Source: Occallatibacter savannae
Lineage (GTDB): Bacteria > Acidobacteriota > Terriglobia > Terriglobales > Acidobacteriaceae
DNA length: 64,000 nucleotides
NCBI RefSeq assembly: GCF_003131205.1
Contig: NZ_QFFY01000001.1
Location: 930,001-994,000 of the forward strand
Direction: 5' to 3'
This document shows positions 25,958-33,959 of the stretch, piece by piece. The notes below the pieces were generated by a model. That model was not told the DNA's origin. It saw nothing but the letters and a program-made list of their open reading frames with translations, and ran no database searches. The translations under genes and the position numbers were made by a program. Each line of letters opens with the position of its first letter. Within the stretch, counting starts at the first letter, position 1.

Positions 25958-27324
25958 TTTGAACACCGCTCTTCTTCGAGCAAGTGATTCAGATTCCCCA
26001 AAAAAGGAATAGCGCCGAAGCGGCCCTGCAAATAGTGTTTGCGAATTTCTAGGTCGTTCCGCACCTTGAAATCTGAAAGAGAATACAAGCGCGTAGCAGA
26101 AGAACTGTCCTTCTCGGCAAACCAAATCTCGTCTCTGCGCAGAAGTTCTTGATTAAGCAGATTCGACTCATGCGTTGTTACAATGATTTGCCTTGGCTTA
26201 CCTTTGCACGATTCGAGAGAGAACTTTAAGAAATCGAAGACCATTATCGGGTGAAGACTACGGTCAATTTCGTCGATGACGTAAACCGCTCCTGAATCCC
26301 TCGGGTAATAGAGTGACGGAACGAGATTCAGAAGCCTCTGAGTGCCGTCGGACTCGTCAGAAAGCTTGAAGGCAACTTCCTTACCATCCCCATTGGCATG
26401 AACCGACTTGATTGAAATATGGAAGAACTGCGCGGTCTCACTCTGCTCGATGAGCAACTCCGCATCATCGCCATAACGAACGACTGCAATCCCGTCCTTA
26501 TCTTCGGCGATGTCCTTCAACACTCTCTTGTAGAGAGACTCAGGAATGAAGCTTCGCAACTCCTCTTCCGTGAGTTTCCTTTTGATGACGCTCAAGCGAT
26601 CTACACCCGTTGATGACGCTTTCAGAAACTCTTCAGCGAATCTTCTAAAGTCCTCGTCAGTGGCAAGCCTGTTGCCAAGAGCGGCATATGACGACTCAGG
26701 ACTAATAAGATGAAGTCCACTTTCAAACCATTCCAAAACATTTCGCAAGTCATCAGGAAGATCAGGATCTTCGAGAGTTACGTGAACCGTTGCGAGAAAA
26801 GACTGATTCAAAGGACCACCGACGGTCGCTAGTGCCTTCAACTTCCCCCTAGGGTCGGTGATGGGAACGTTTACTTCGACGACACCCGAATCGTCTGTTA
26901 CTCGCTCATAGAGCGTTAACTCCTTAGATCCTTCTATTCGAATGAGCCATTCTTCGCGTACAGAATTGTCGTCGACTTTAATGCCAAAGCGATAAAGCTT
27001 CGATTGCGCAATAAACTGCAGATCGAAGCTAGAGAGATCTTCTCCGGAAGTTCCGAGGCGAAAGGATTCGCGAGAGGTACCTCTCGTTTTCGGCCGAGCT
27101 TCGAGCGCGATCTCCTTCACATAACGAAGAGCCTTGAACAAATTTGATTTGCCGGAACCGTTTGCACCGTACAGAACAGCTGTTCGAAGCACCTTCTGCG
27201 TCGATCCAGGGATAGGTACCTCATGATCCGGGTGACTGGTCGCGAGTCGGCCGGATGAAATTAGGTTGAGACTTTCCTCATTGCAGAAGGATCTGAAATT
27301 CGATACAGAAAATGAGAGAATCAT
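25954..27324 (-). CDS. rloA: RloA/AbiLi-like AAA ATPase (defence)
   Basis: 456 residues. It starts MILSFSVSNFRSFCNEESLNL, the typical opening of AAA_15/AAA_21 ATPases of the OLD/RloA group. Walker A is GANGSGKSN (about residues 54-62). The ABC-like signature region is SDESDGTQRLLNL, Walker B is AVYVIDEIDRSLHP, and the switch His lies in IIVTTHESNLL. It probably senses infection and controls the RloB partner encoded directly downstream with a 4-base overlap. Base use differs from neighbours: 26041-26100 has 28 G+C of 60 against 41 of 60 at 27541-27600, a sign of transfer. Confidence 0.87.
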   Translation of the reverse strand: MILSFSVSNFRSFCNEESLNLISSGRLATSHPDHEVPIPGSTQKVLRTAVLYGANGSGKSNLFKALRYVKEIALEARPKTRGTSRESFRLGTSGEDLSSFDLQFIAQSKLYRFGIKVDDNSVREEWLIRIEGSKELTLYERVTDDSGVVEVNVPITDPRGKLKALATVGGPLNQSFLATVHVTLEDPDLPDDLRNVLEWFESGLHLISPESSYAALGNRLATDEDFRRFAEEFLKASSTGVDRLSVIKRKLTEEELRSFIPESLYKRVLKDIAEDKDGIAVVRYGDDAELLIEQSETAQFFHISIKSVHANGDGKEVAFKLSDESDGTQRLLNLVPSLYYPRDSGAVYVIDEIDRSLHPIMVFDFLKFSLESCKGKPRQIIVTTHESNLLNQELLRRDEIWFAEKDSSSATRLYSLSDFKVRNDLEIRKHYLQGRFGAIPFLGNLNHLLEEERCSK

Positions 27325-27472
27325 CGCGACGAGAGTATTTCACGATAAGTTGCCAAATTCAAGAGCCTGTCTAGCCAAACAAGGCCTTCCTGCGAGATTT
27401 TTCCGTATTTAGGCTTTCCTCCCGCTCCAAGCTCGATCCTCGAGTGTCTTCGCCTAATCTTCGCTCATCCTC

Positions 27473-27478
27473 TATAAT
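27473..27478 (+). promoter_or_regulatory. -10 element of uvrB, leaderless arrangement
   Basis: A perfect TATAAT ends 6 bases before the uvrB ATG at 27485, so the predicted transcription start is at or next to the A of ATG. No ribosome binding site precedes the start. The -35 region (about 27450) is weak. Confidence 0.55.
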
Positions 27479-27484
27479 CTACCC

Positions 27485-29476
27485 ATGGATTTTCAGTTGG
27501 TCAGCACCTACAAGCCTCGCGGCGATCAGCCCAGGGCCATCGAGGAACTCGTCAGCGGCCTCTCCGCGGGCGAGAAGCATCAGGTGCTGCTCGGCGTCAC
27601 CGGCTCCGGCAAAACCTTCACCATGGCCAAGATCATCGAGCAGTCCAACCGGCCCGCTCTGATCCTTGCCCACAACAAAACCCTCGCCGCCCAGCTCTAC
27701 CACGAGTTCAAGCAGTTCTTCCCCTCCAACGCCGTCGAATACTTCGTCAGCTACTACGACTACTACCAGCCCGAGGCCTACATCCCCGCCGGCGACCTCT
27801 ATATCGAAAAAGAAGCCACCATCAACGAGGAGCTCGACAAGCTCCGCCTCTCCGCCACGCGCTCCCTGTTCGAACGCCGCGATGCCATCATCGTCAGCTC
27901 CGTCAGCTGCATCTACGGCCTCGGCTCGCCCGAAGCCTACTACGGCATGTTGCTGCTGCTCGAAAAAGGCCAGCACATCAGCCGCAAAGACATCACCCGT
28001 CGCCTCGTCGAAATCCTCTACGAACGCAACGACGTCGACTTCCGCCGCGGCACCTTCCGCGTGCGCGGCGACATCATCGAAGTTTTCCCCACCTACGACG
28101 AGTCCGCCTATCGCATCGAGCTCTTCGGCGACGAGATCGAATCTCTCTCGCAGATCGATCCCCTCTTCGGCACCGTCAAGCAGAAGTACTCGCGCCTGCC
28201 CATCTACCCGAAGTCGCACTATGTCGTGCAGCCCGAGCGCAAGGCCCAGGCTATCGACTCAATCCTCGCCGAACTCAACGAGTGGGTCGCGCAGCTCGAA
28301 GCCGAAGGCCGCATGGTCGAGGCGCAACGCGTGCATCAGCGCACCCGCTTCGATCTCGAAATGATCAAGTCCATGGGCTACTGCCACGGCATCGAAAATT
28401 ACTCGCGGCACTTCAGCCGCCGACTTCCCGGCGAGCCGCCGCCCACGCTTCTCGACTACTTCCCGCGCGATTTCATCCTCTTTGTCGACGAGAGCCACGC
28501 CACAATTCCGCAGGTGCACGGCATGTGGCACGGCGACCAGAGCCGCAAACAGAATCTTGTCGACTACGGCTTCCGCCTTCCCTCCGCACGCGACAACCGC
28601 CCGCTCAAATTCGACGAATTCGAGAACCGCATCAACCAGACCATCTATGTCTCCGCCACGCCCGGCCCCTACGAGCTCACGCGCTCTGCCGGAGTCGTCG
28701 TCGAGCAGGTCATCCGCCCCACCGGCCTCGTCGACCCCCAGGTCGAAATCCGCCCCGTCAAAGGCCAGATAGACGACCTCCTCGCCGAGATCCGCGATCG
28801 CGCTAAGCGCGGCGAGCGCGTCCTCGTCACTACCCTCACCAAGCGCATGGCTGAAGACCTCGCCGGCTACTACACCGAAGTCGGCGTGAAGTGCCGCTAC
28901 ATGCACTCTGAAATCGAAACGCTCGAGCGCGTCAAGCTCCTCGCCGGCCTGCGCAAGGGCGAGTTTGATGTTCTGATCGGCATCAACCTCCTCCGCGAAG
29001 GACTCGACCTCCCCGAAGTCTCGCTCGTCGCCATCCTCGATGCCGACAAGGAAGGGTTCCTGCGCTCGACCGGCTCGCTCATCCAGACCATCGGCCGCGC
29101 CGCCCGCCATGTCGAAGGCCGCGCCATCCTCTACGCCGACAACATGACCCAGTCGATGAAGGCCGCCATCAACGAGACCGACCGCCGCCGCACCGTTCAG
29201 ACCGCCTACAACGAAGAGCACGGCATCACGCCGCAGTCCGTCATCAGCAAGATCGATATGGGTCTCGCGCAGATCCTCAAGAGCGAATACGGCGACATCG
29301 AAGTCGAAGAAGCAGCGGGCCTCCCCGAGTTCAACTCCCAGGCCGACGTCGACGCCTTCATCTCCAAGCTCGAAACCGAGATGCGCGACGCCGCCCGCAA
29401 ATTCGAATTCGAAAAAGCCGCCAAACTTCGCGACAGCATCAAGGAACTTCGCGAAAAAGAATTCCTCTTCGGCTAA
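27485..29476 (+). CDS. uvrB: Excinuclease ABC subunit B
   Basis: 663 residues, full family length. UvrB is the damage-verifying helicase-like subunit of nucleotide excision repair, working with UvrA and UvrC. Visible are Walker [10 protein letters not shown], the beta-hairpin [12 protein letters not shown], motif [16 protein letters not shown], motif [18 protein letters not shown] and QTIGRAARH, and the UvrC-interacting C-terminal UVR motif ([15 protein letters not shown]). Core gene sitting alone between two blocks of accessory DNA. The mRNA is probably leaderless. Confidence 0.97.
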   Translation: MDFQLVSTYKPRGDQPRAIEELVSGLSAGEKHQVLLGVTGSGKTFTMAKIIEQSNRPALILAHNKTLAAQLYHEFKQFFPSNAVEYFVSYYDYYQPEAYIPAGDLYIEKEATINEELDKLRLSATRSLFERRDAIIVSSVSCIYGLGSPEAYYGMLLLLEKGQHISRKDITRRLVEILYERNDVDFRRGTFRVRGDIIEVFPTYDESAYRIELFGDEIESLSQIDPLFGTVKQKYSRLPIYPKSHYVVQPERKAQAIDSILAELNEWVAQLEAEGRMVEAQRVHQRTRFDLEMIKSMGYCHGIENYSRHFSRRLPGEPPPTLLDYFPRDFILFVDESHATIPQVHGMWHGDQSRKQNLVDYGFRLPSARDNRPLKFDEFENRINQTIYVSATPGPYELTRSAGVVVEQVIRPTGLVDPQVEIRPVKGQIDDLLAEIRDRAKRGERVLVTTLTKRMAEDLAGYYTEVGVKCRYMHSEIETLERVKLLAGLRKGEFDVLIGINLLREGLDLPEVSLVAILDADKEGFLRSTGSLIQTIGRAARHVEGRAILYADNMTQSMKAAINETDRRRTVQTAYNEEHGITPQSVISKIDMGLAQILKSEYGDIEVEEAAGLPEFNSQADVDAFISKLETEMRDAARKFEFEKAAKLRDSIKELREKEFLFG

Positions 29477-29494
29477 AGAAAGACAACAAGCTTC

Positions 29495-29592
29495 GGGTGC
29501 CCCATAGCCTGCCCTGAGCTTGTCGAAGGGTCTCCCGCCTTTGGAGACATGGGAACGAAGAAGATCACTGACCACTGATCACTGACCACTTG
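29495..29592. repeat. Dispersed GGGTGCCCC repeat, copy 3, plus ATCACTGACC array
   Basis: 29495-29553 holds GGGTGCCCCATAGCCTGCCCTGAGCTTG-type sequence, CGAAGGG and TCTCCCGCCTTTGGAGACATGGG, related to the copies at 675 and 60849. It is followed at 29563-29592 by four 7-8 base units of GATCACTGACCACT. It directly follows uvrB. Confidence 0.75.
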
Positions 29593-30015
29593 ATCGCTCG
29601 TCTCCTGTATCCCCCATCACCATTTCCGTTGCAGTCTATTTCCACACAAAAGCGCATAATCGGATCAAAGCTCGCGATGCTCCATCCGCAAGCTCGAAAT
29701 CCGAAGTAGAAAGGGATGTAATCCGGGAGCTGACAGGACCAAAAACCCCTGTATTCCCATTCCGAAGAGACACTTACAGCTAAACTCAATGGCTGGACAC
29801 ACTTGCAGCCACCCATCAGCCGCAAGGGCATTAATATCGATGACTAACCAATTATGGATTTGAACCGGGGTAATAATCTACTTGGCGGTGCGGTGATTTG
29901 CCTCATTTTCTGCACTTACACGCTCGTGTAAATGTGTGGCAACAGTCGCACAAATTACTGGTATTATTCCTGCAGGTTCGCTTTCTGCCCTTAGGTTAAA
30001 AAGCGAATATCAGGG
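29593..30015. other. AT-rich non-coding stretch with inverted repeats and a possible pseudoknot
   Basis: No convincing gene; the best open frame (ATG 29854, 25 codons, MDLNRGNNLLGGAVICLIFC...) is too short to trust. A 7-2-7 palindrome TTACACG-CT-CGTGTAA (29916-29931) looks like an operator. TTCGCTTT (29977-29984) and TGCCCT (29986-29991) pair with AAAGCGAA (30000-30007) and AGGGCA (30012-30017) in interleaved order, as in an H-type pseudoknot. The lower G+C agrees with accessory DNA. Confidence 0.5.
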
Positions 30016-30055
30016 CAAAGTAAAACCCGACCACAAGCGTTAACTTATGGTCGGG
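30016..30055 (-). terminator. Intrinsic terminator on the minus strand
   Basis: 8-bp perfect stem, 14-base loop, then TTTTACTTT. It ends the candidate RNA above. On the plus strand the hairpin lacks a U-tract. Confidence 0.6.
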
Positions 30056-30200
30056 GCTGAGGTTAAACGGACTTCGCTTCTGCGCCCAAACTCCGAGGTC
30101 AGCTCACCGCAAATGGGCTGGCCTCTTCGTACAATTACCGCCGGATCACCGTTGTTGGGCTATCGTCGGGCCGACTACGCACTCTCCTCATGAGAGTATG
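30016..30200 (-). ncRNA. Candidate structured RNA ending in an intrinsic terminator
   Basis: On the minus strand CCCGACCA (30055-30048) and TGGTCGGG (30033-30026) form an 8-bp hairpin followed by TTTTACTTT, a good intrinsic terminator with no minus-strand gene to serve. Upstream there is a TACAAT hexamer (30212-30207), then a hairpin ACTCTC/GAGAGT and a longer pairing GCCCAA/TTGGGC enclosing CAGC/GCTG. This suggests a free-standing RNA of about 185 nucleotides. Class unknown; I could not match it to 6S, tmRNA or RNase P. Confidence 0.35.
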
Positions 30201-30279
30201 CTCAAGATTGTAGCAACATCTAGGCAGAATATTCGGGTAGATAAGTGGATAATTCGTGCGCAAAGCGGAGCATACACCT

Positions 30280-30468
30280 GTGAAAAACGCCTCCGAGATT
30301 CGGATAAGTGATTCCAACGGCGCATTTCGTGCATTTGAGTCGGTTCTTTCGCGTGCAGTCCATACTTCCAAGGAGGAGATGGCTGAGCGGATCGCACGTG
30401 ATAATGCCGCCCGTACCGCAGATAGGGTCCGAAAGGGATATAAGAAACGCGGACCAAAGCCGCGTTAA
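30280..30468 (+). CDS. Small basic protein next to the toxin-antitoxin genes
   Basis: 62 residues from GTG 30280 (GGAG 11 bases upstream) or 70 residues from GTG 30256. The sequence GAFRAFESVLSRAVHTSKEEMAERIARDN is helical and the tail RVRKGYKKRGPKPR is basic, as in small DNA- or RNA-binding accessory proteins of mobile regions. I do not recognise a named family. It runs convergently into the putative toxin gene, overlapping its end by 4 bases. Confidence 0.6.
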   Translation: MKNASEIRISDSNGAFRAFESVLSRAVHTSKEEMAERIARDNAARTADRVRKGYKKRGPKPR

Positions 30469-30893
30469 TTTAGTGCATGATTTGGATCGAGCCAGACTAT
30501 GTAAAACGTCTCTTCAGCAAGAAATCCATGAACTCTCCAGAGATCGTCTTGCCCGTCTGGAATTGGCAGTCCGAATTGCCAAGCTGAATCCGTCCAAAGT
30601 TCGACTTGTGTAGGGTCTACATTGAACCCTTCTGGTTCTTGTGTTTCTGGGAAATAGATCGGATGTCTGCGTATTCCGGCTCTTGGATCAGACTGTGTGA
30701 ACTGGTCTACAGTGAAGGTCTGGTATTCAAGTATCTTGCGCAGCAGCGCATCGTGGAATTCTTTGCTGCACTGTTCAAGCGGGAATCGTGTGTGATTCAG
30801 ATCGAGATATTCAAGAGAAAACCGAATGCGCCGTTCATCGACTGGGAGAACAGGGGGTTGAACTTCCCCTGTTCTCTTTTTGCGCTTAGCCAT
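30465..30893 (-). CDS. Putative toxin partner of the Panacea antitoxin
   Basis: 142 residues from ATG 30893, which overlaps the antitoxin stop by 8 bases, so translation is probably coupled; there is no clear ribosome binding site. A Lys/Arg-rich start (MAKRKKRTG) precedes RFSLEYLDLNHTRFPLEQCSKEFHDALLRKI. The end, WRVHGFLAEETFYIVWLDPNHALN, resembles the beta-sheet ending of small RNase-like proteins. No catalytic residue set is certain, and the function is inferred from pairing with DUF4065. It may equally be another effector class. Confidence 0.7.
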   Translation of the reverse strand: MAKRKKRTGEVQPPVLPVDERRIRFSLEYLDLNHTRFPLEQCSKEFHDALLRKILEYQTFTVDQFTQSDPRAGIRRHPIYFPETQEPEGFNVDPTQVELWTDSAWQFGLPIPDGQDDLWRVHGFLAEETFYIVWLDPNHALN

Positions 30894-31329
30894 TCGCTCG
30901 CTTGCCAAAAAAGTACCGCTTCATAGACTCGTGCGTAATAACGGCATTTGATGGCACTTTAGGATCGAGTCCTTTGCGAGCATGGATCCAAGGATCTTCC
31001 TGATGCGAAAGTTTCTCTAATTGTGCTGCGTTCAGTTTTCCATACACTCCAATAACAGTGAGAGTATGGGTAACAAATGAATCGTCCAGTTTCACTGGCA
31101 ATGGGTCTGCCGTGATTGGTGTCCACTTAAATTCCTTGTACATATGAAACACGGAAGGGACTACCGGACCATGCACCCATGCCTGAATCTGCTCGTGAAA
31201 TACAGGCTTCCCATGCAGCCCAAGATGCCAGCCTTGGACGTAATACAGCAGCTTTTGCAGCTTAAGGTTTGAGATGGGCCCAGCTCGCTGTACGATGAAT
31301 TTTGCGAGATTCCGCGCAGTTGTCGTCAA
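30886..31329 (-). CDS. Panacea/SocA-like (DUF4065) antitoxin
   Basis: 147 residues from TTG 31329, preferred because GGGAGGAGG lies 10 bases before it; GTG 31365 would give 159. The Panacea pattern is plain: TTTARNLAKFIVQRAGPISNLKLQKLLYYVQGWHLGLHGKPVF, then IQAWVHGPVVPSVFHMYKEFKW and LEKLSHQEDPWIHAR. Panacea domains neutralise many unrelated toxins encoded beside them (panAT systems). It is the first gene of a two-gene minus-strand unit. Small hairpins between 31366 and 31420 may control it. Confidence 0.88.
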   Translation of the reverse strand: MTTTARNLAKFIVQRAGPISNLKLQKLLYYVQGWHLGLHGKPVFHEQIQAWVHGPVVPSVFHMYKEFKWTPITADPLPVKLDDSFVTHTLTVIGVYGKLNAAQLEKLSHQEDPWIHARKGLDPKVPSNAVITHESMKRYFFGKRANG

Positions 31330-31449
31330 TTTGGGTGCACCTCCTCCCGTTAAGAGATTAGACACCCAAAAGGGTCGCTTGGTCTCCCAAAATGTGGGAC
31401 ATTCTGTTACTTTTTAGGACCGCGCTTCTGTCGCTTGAAACGCTTGAAC

Positions 31450-32460
31450 TTAGAGCTGTCTGTCGTCCTCCTTACCTGTCACTTGCGCATAGGTGAGGCG
31501 CTTGTCTGCGATCCGTGACAGCAAAAGTGCGAAGCGGTCCGCGTCCGTAAGCGGATTGTCTTTCGTTGCGCGGTTGTTGAAACGGAACACTTGCTCCGCA
31601 ACATAGCGATCTAGGTGGAACGGCTCAACCGCAACATACGTGCCATTCAATCCGCGCTTCAGTAGACTCCAGAAATTCTCAATGCCTTGCGTATGTACGC
31701 GACCCCGAACGTACTCGGTGAGGTGATTGGTTGTGCGATGCGTGAAGTTCTTCACGTTCTTATCAAGGCCGTCATAGCCCACATGCTGATCGGTGTAGAC
31801 GTGAGCGTTGAATCCCACGTTCTTCAGAATCTCAGCCTGTAGTGTCTCCCTCTTCACGTTCGGAATCACCTTAGCGCGGACTTGGCGAGTCTCCCGGTTA
31901 AGCATACCCATAACAACCGTTTTGTTTTTCAGGCTGGTTTCAAATCCGTTCATGCGGTCGATGGGAATCTGCGCCCGGATCGCGTTGGCGCGTGAGCGGT
32001 GCATGTTCTTGACCTTGCCGCCCACGAATGTCTCATCGACCTCAATAGGGTTTCCCCAGTGGCTCCCAAAGGTGCCTGCAGGCTCCTCGTGCATCACGAG
32101 GCGAATGCGCTGAAGGATGAACCACGCGGTCTTCTGAGTCACCTTGAGATCGCGTGCAAGCTCATGCGAAGAGATACCGTTTTTGCAGTTGGCAAGAAGC
32201 CACATCGCAGGGAGCCATTTTTTGAGGGAGATAGCGGAATCCTCAAAGATCGTGCCGACCTTAACCGAGAATTGCCGACCGCACTTCCCGAAACGGCACT
32301 TCCAACGCTTCTGGGTGGCGAGGTAATAGGGCTCCTTATTGCCGCAATCAGGGCAAGTAGGCTTGCCGTCGGGCCAACGCCAGTGCGCAACCGTGTCGAT
32401 GCAACGCTGCTCGTCGCTAAAGTACTCAATTGCTTCGATTAACGACTTGGGAAGTTCCAT
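31450..32460 (-). CDS. IS1595-family (ISXO2-like) transposase
   Basis: 336 residues from ATG 32460. The N-terminal zinc ribbon has CPDCG...WKCRFGKCGRQFSVKVGTIFEDS. The ISXO2-like DDE/DDN core shows VDETFVGGK, VYTDQHVGYDGL and GIENFWSLLKRGLNGTY, then FRFNNR. Intact and full length, so possibly still active. Next to a toxin-antitoxin pair, it marks the right end of the accessory block. Confidence 0.92.
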   Translation of the reverse strand: MELPKSLIEAIEYFSDEQRCIDTVAHWRWPDGKPTCPDCGNKEPYYLATQKRWKCRFGKCGRQFSVKVGTIFEDSAISLKKWLPAMWLLANCKNGISSHELARDLKVTQKTAWFILQRIRLVMHEEPAGTFGSHWGNPIEVDETFVGGKVKNMHRSRANAIRAQIPIDRMNGFETSLKNKTVVMGMLNRETRQVRAKVIPNVKRETLQAEILKNVGFNAHVYTDQHVGYDGLDKNVKNFTHRTTNHLTEYVRGRVHTQGIENFWSLLKRGLNGTYVAVEPFHLDRYVAEQVFRFNNRATKDNPLTDADRFALLLSRIADKRLTYAQVTGKEDDRQL

Positions 32461-32466
32461 GTACAA

Positions 32467-32495
32467 ACAATAGCGCGATTGCTTTGGTTAGTCAA
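32467..32495 (-). promoter_or_regulatory. Promoter of the IS transposase
   Basis: On the minus strand, TTGACT (32495-32490), a 17-base spacer and TATTGT (32472-32467). The -10 ends 6 bases before the ATG, so the message is probably leaderless. Confidence 0.6.
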
Positions 32496-32596
32496 GTATA
32501 TTTATGCCGCCGCAAGCCAAACAAAACAAAGAGCTTGCTTATGAGGTATATAGGGAGGGGGGCGGGGCCCCCGAACACTGATCTGTTCCCTAGTCC

Positions 32597-33442
32597 CTAG
32601 TCCCTCGCCCCTCGCTCTTTCCACATCGGATGTTCGAAGCTCAGATAGAAGAACGCTCCTCGATCTCCCGCACTGGGCCCCACGCCCGCAAGCCACGCGA
32701 CCCCCGGCACAACCTGCAGCCCGCTCCTGAAGTTGAACGCGACGCGCGCCCCCGGTGCCAGCCACAGCGTGTTCTGCACATCGGTGCCATGCGGTCGGGT
32801 CACAAGATGCGCCGAACTCCACGACGTCTCGAACATCCCATTCACCTGCGAGTGCGCAAGCCAGATCACGCTGCCCGCGGCGTTGTATCCATACGAAGCC
32901 GCAACGTCGCCGGCCGCATCGCGCGCATGCGGAATCACCGTTCCGCCCAAATCGTAATGGCCCACGAACCGCCGATTGAAAACGTAGCTCGCCGGTGAGG
33001 CTACCTGCACGCCCGAGCCGCCATAGCCCGACCCGTTCTTCACCGATCCCGTGGGAACAATCAGGGTTGCGCGCGGCGAAACCGCGACTCTGGTTTCACC
33101 CGTGCCAAGGAGCTGATACCGATAATTCAGCAGCAAGTCTCCGAACGATCCGCCCAGCGTCTCATCCGGCTTCGCTCCCGCCACCGTATAGCTGAGCTGG
33201 TGCTTCCAGTGGTTCGGAACAGGCCACTCCTGCGTGAAGCTGTACGCCCACGTCTTTGAGTTCCACATATGCGTGAAGCTCTGGATGTGCTGCACCACCC
33301 CCGGCTCCTGGTTATAGGCCTCCTCCGCCAGAAAGCTGTTGTCCTGGATCGGATGTTCCGGCAAGTTCGAGGCCGCTGCATGCTGGCCGTTCACGCGAAC
33401 GATAGAGGTGAGAAGAAGAAAGCAAAGAAGTACGTGTCTCAT
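32597..33442 (-). CDS. Predicted outer-membrane beta-barrel protein
   Basis: 281 residues with a signal peptide (MRHVLLCFLLLTSIVRVNGQ). The rest alternates polar and aromatic residues as in barrel strands: WAYSFTQEWPVP, HQLSYTVAG, GDLLLNYRYQLLG, RVAVSPRATLIVPTGS, ending GAFFYLSFEHPMWK. It is like the MetA-pathway/transporter-type barrels common in Acidobacteriota. No ligand is known. CCCTAGT-type short repeats (32588-32615) follow its stop. Confidence 0.68.
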   Translation of the reverse strand: MRHVLLCFLLLTSIVRVNGQHAAASNLPEHPIQDNSFLAEEAYNQEPGVVQHIQSFTHMWNSKTWAYSFTQEWPVPNHWKHQLSYTVAGAKPDETLGGSFGDLLLNYRYQLLGTGETRVAVSPRATLIVPTGSVKNGSGYGGSGVQVASPASYVFNRRFVGHYDLGGTVIPHARDAAGDVAASYGYNAAGSVIWLAHSQVNGMFETSWSSAHLVTRPHGTDVQNTLWLAPGARVAFNFRSGLQVVPGVAWLAGVGPSAGDRGAFFYLSFEHPMWKERGARD

Positions 33443-33614
33443 GGTCGTGCGGTCTTACCCGTTCATCGGAGATCTCTTCGTCCAACTTGAACCGCAGCGT
33501 TACCGGACAGCCCTTCGGTTCTAACCCGGATCAAAAGAGTCCGAATTCTAAGAAGCACCTTACCCGCAACACCGACCGTAAAAAGTGATCCGAATCACGT
33601 TCATCGCGCGCACA

Positions 33615-33800
33615 TCATCTCCCCGAACAGGATTCGCTCCACACCCAACTCCCCGCCTCATCCGTCTCAATCCCATACCGGCACGCATCATGCCGTACCT
33701 TCGCGTCTTCCCATGTGATCGGCTCAACCTGTGGTGTGAGGCAAATCACATTGAACGCGCCTAAAATAACTGAGAATGAAGTCGTTGCAGCGGTGGTCAT
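33615..33800 (-). CDS. Possible small protein, uncertain
   Basis: 61 codons from ATG 33800. The N-terminal third is hydrophobic (TTSFSVILGAFNVICLTP) and the rest polar with two Cys. The ribosome binding site is poor. The rest of the 33443-33959 gap shows no gene: a GC-rich imperfect hairpin lies at 33500-33535 and the ccmF upstream region at 33830-33950. It may be spurious. Confidence 0.3.
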   Translation of the reverse strand: MTTAATTSFSVILGAFNVICLTPQVEPITWEDAKVRHDACRYGIETDEAGSWVWSESCSGR

Positions 33801-33959
33801 CGGGTGATAGCCGCTCCTGATTCCCCAACAGCGTACGTACTCAGTGCGAGAATCAGAGAGGTAAGTCCCCCACCTCAACGGCGAAGGCCTGTCGCAGTTC
33901 GCTGGCCTCAATCGCAACGTAAGTTCTGGCAGTAAGGAAAGTTGGAGAAAAACACCTCC

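Larger units (their letters stand above)
31450..32495 (-). mobile_element. IS1595-type insertion sequence (ends not defined)
   Basis: Transposase gene with its own promoter. I could not find matching terminal inverted repeats or a target duplication in 31366-31449 or 32496-32590, so the true ends are unknown and may be eroded. Confidence 0.65.

Noticed and set aside
29565..29831. An 88-codon minus-strand open frame after uvrB
   Set aside because: It starts in the repeat array, lacks a ribosome binding site and reads like random sequence.
30016..30200. 6S RNA
   Set aside because: The length fits, but the long rod with a central bubble and paired ends is not visible.
31366..32590. Terminal inverted repeats of the IS1595-type element
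   Set aside because: No pair of matching ends could be found by eye on either side of the transposase gene.
33480..33560. Riboswitch upstream of the outer-membrane protein gene
   Set aside because: There is a GC-rich imperfect hairpin, but no conserved core of a known riboswitch class was recognised.
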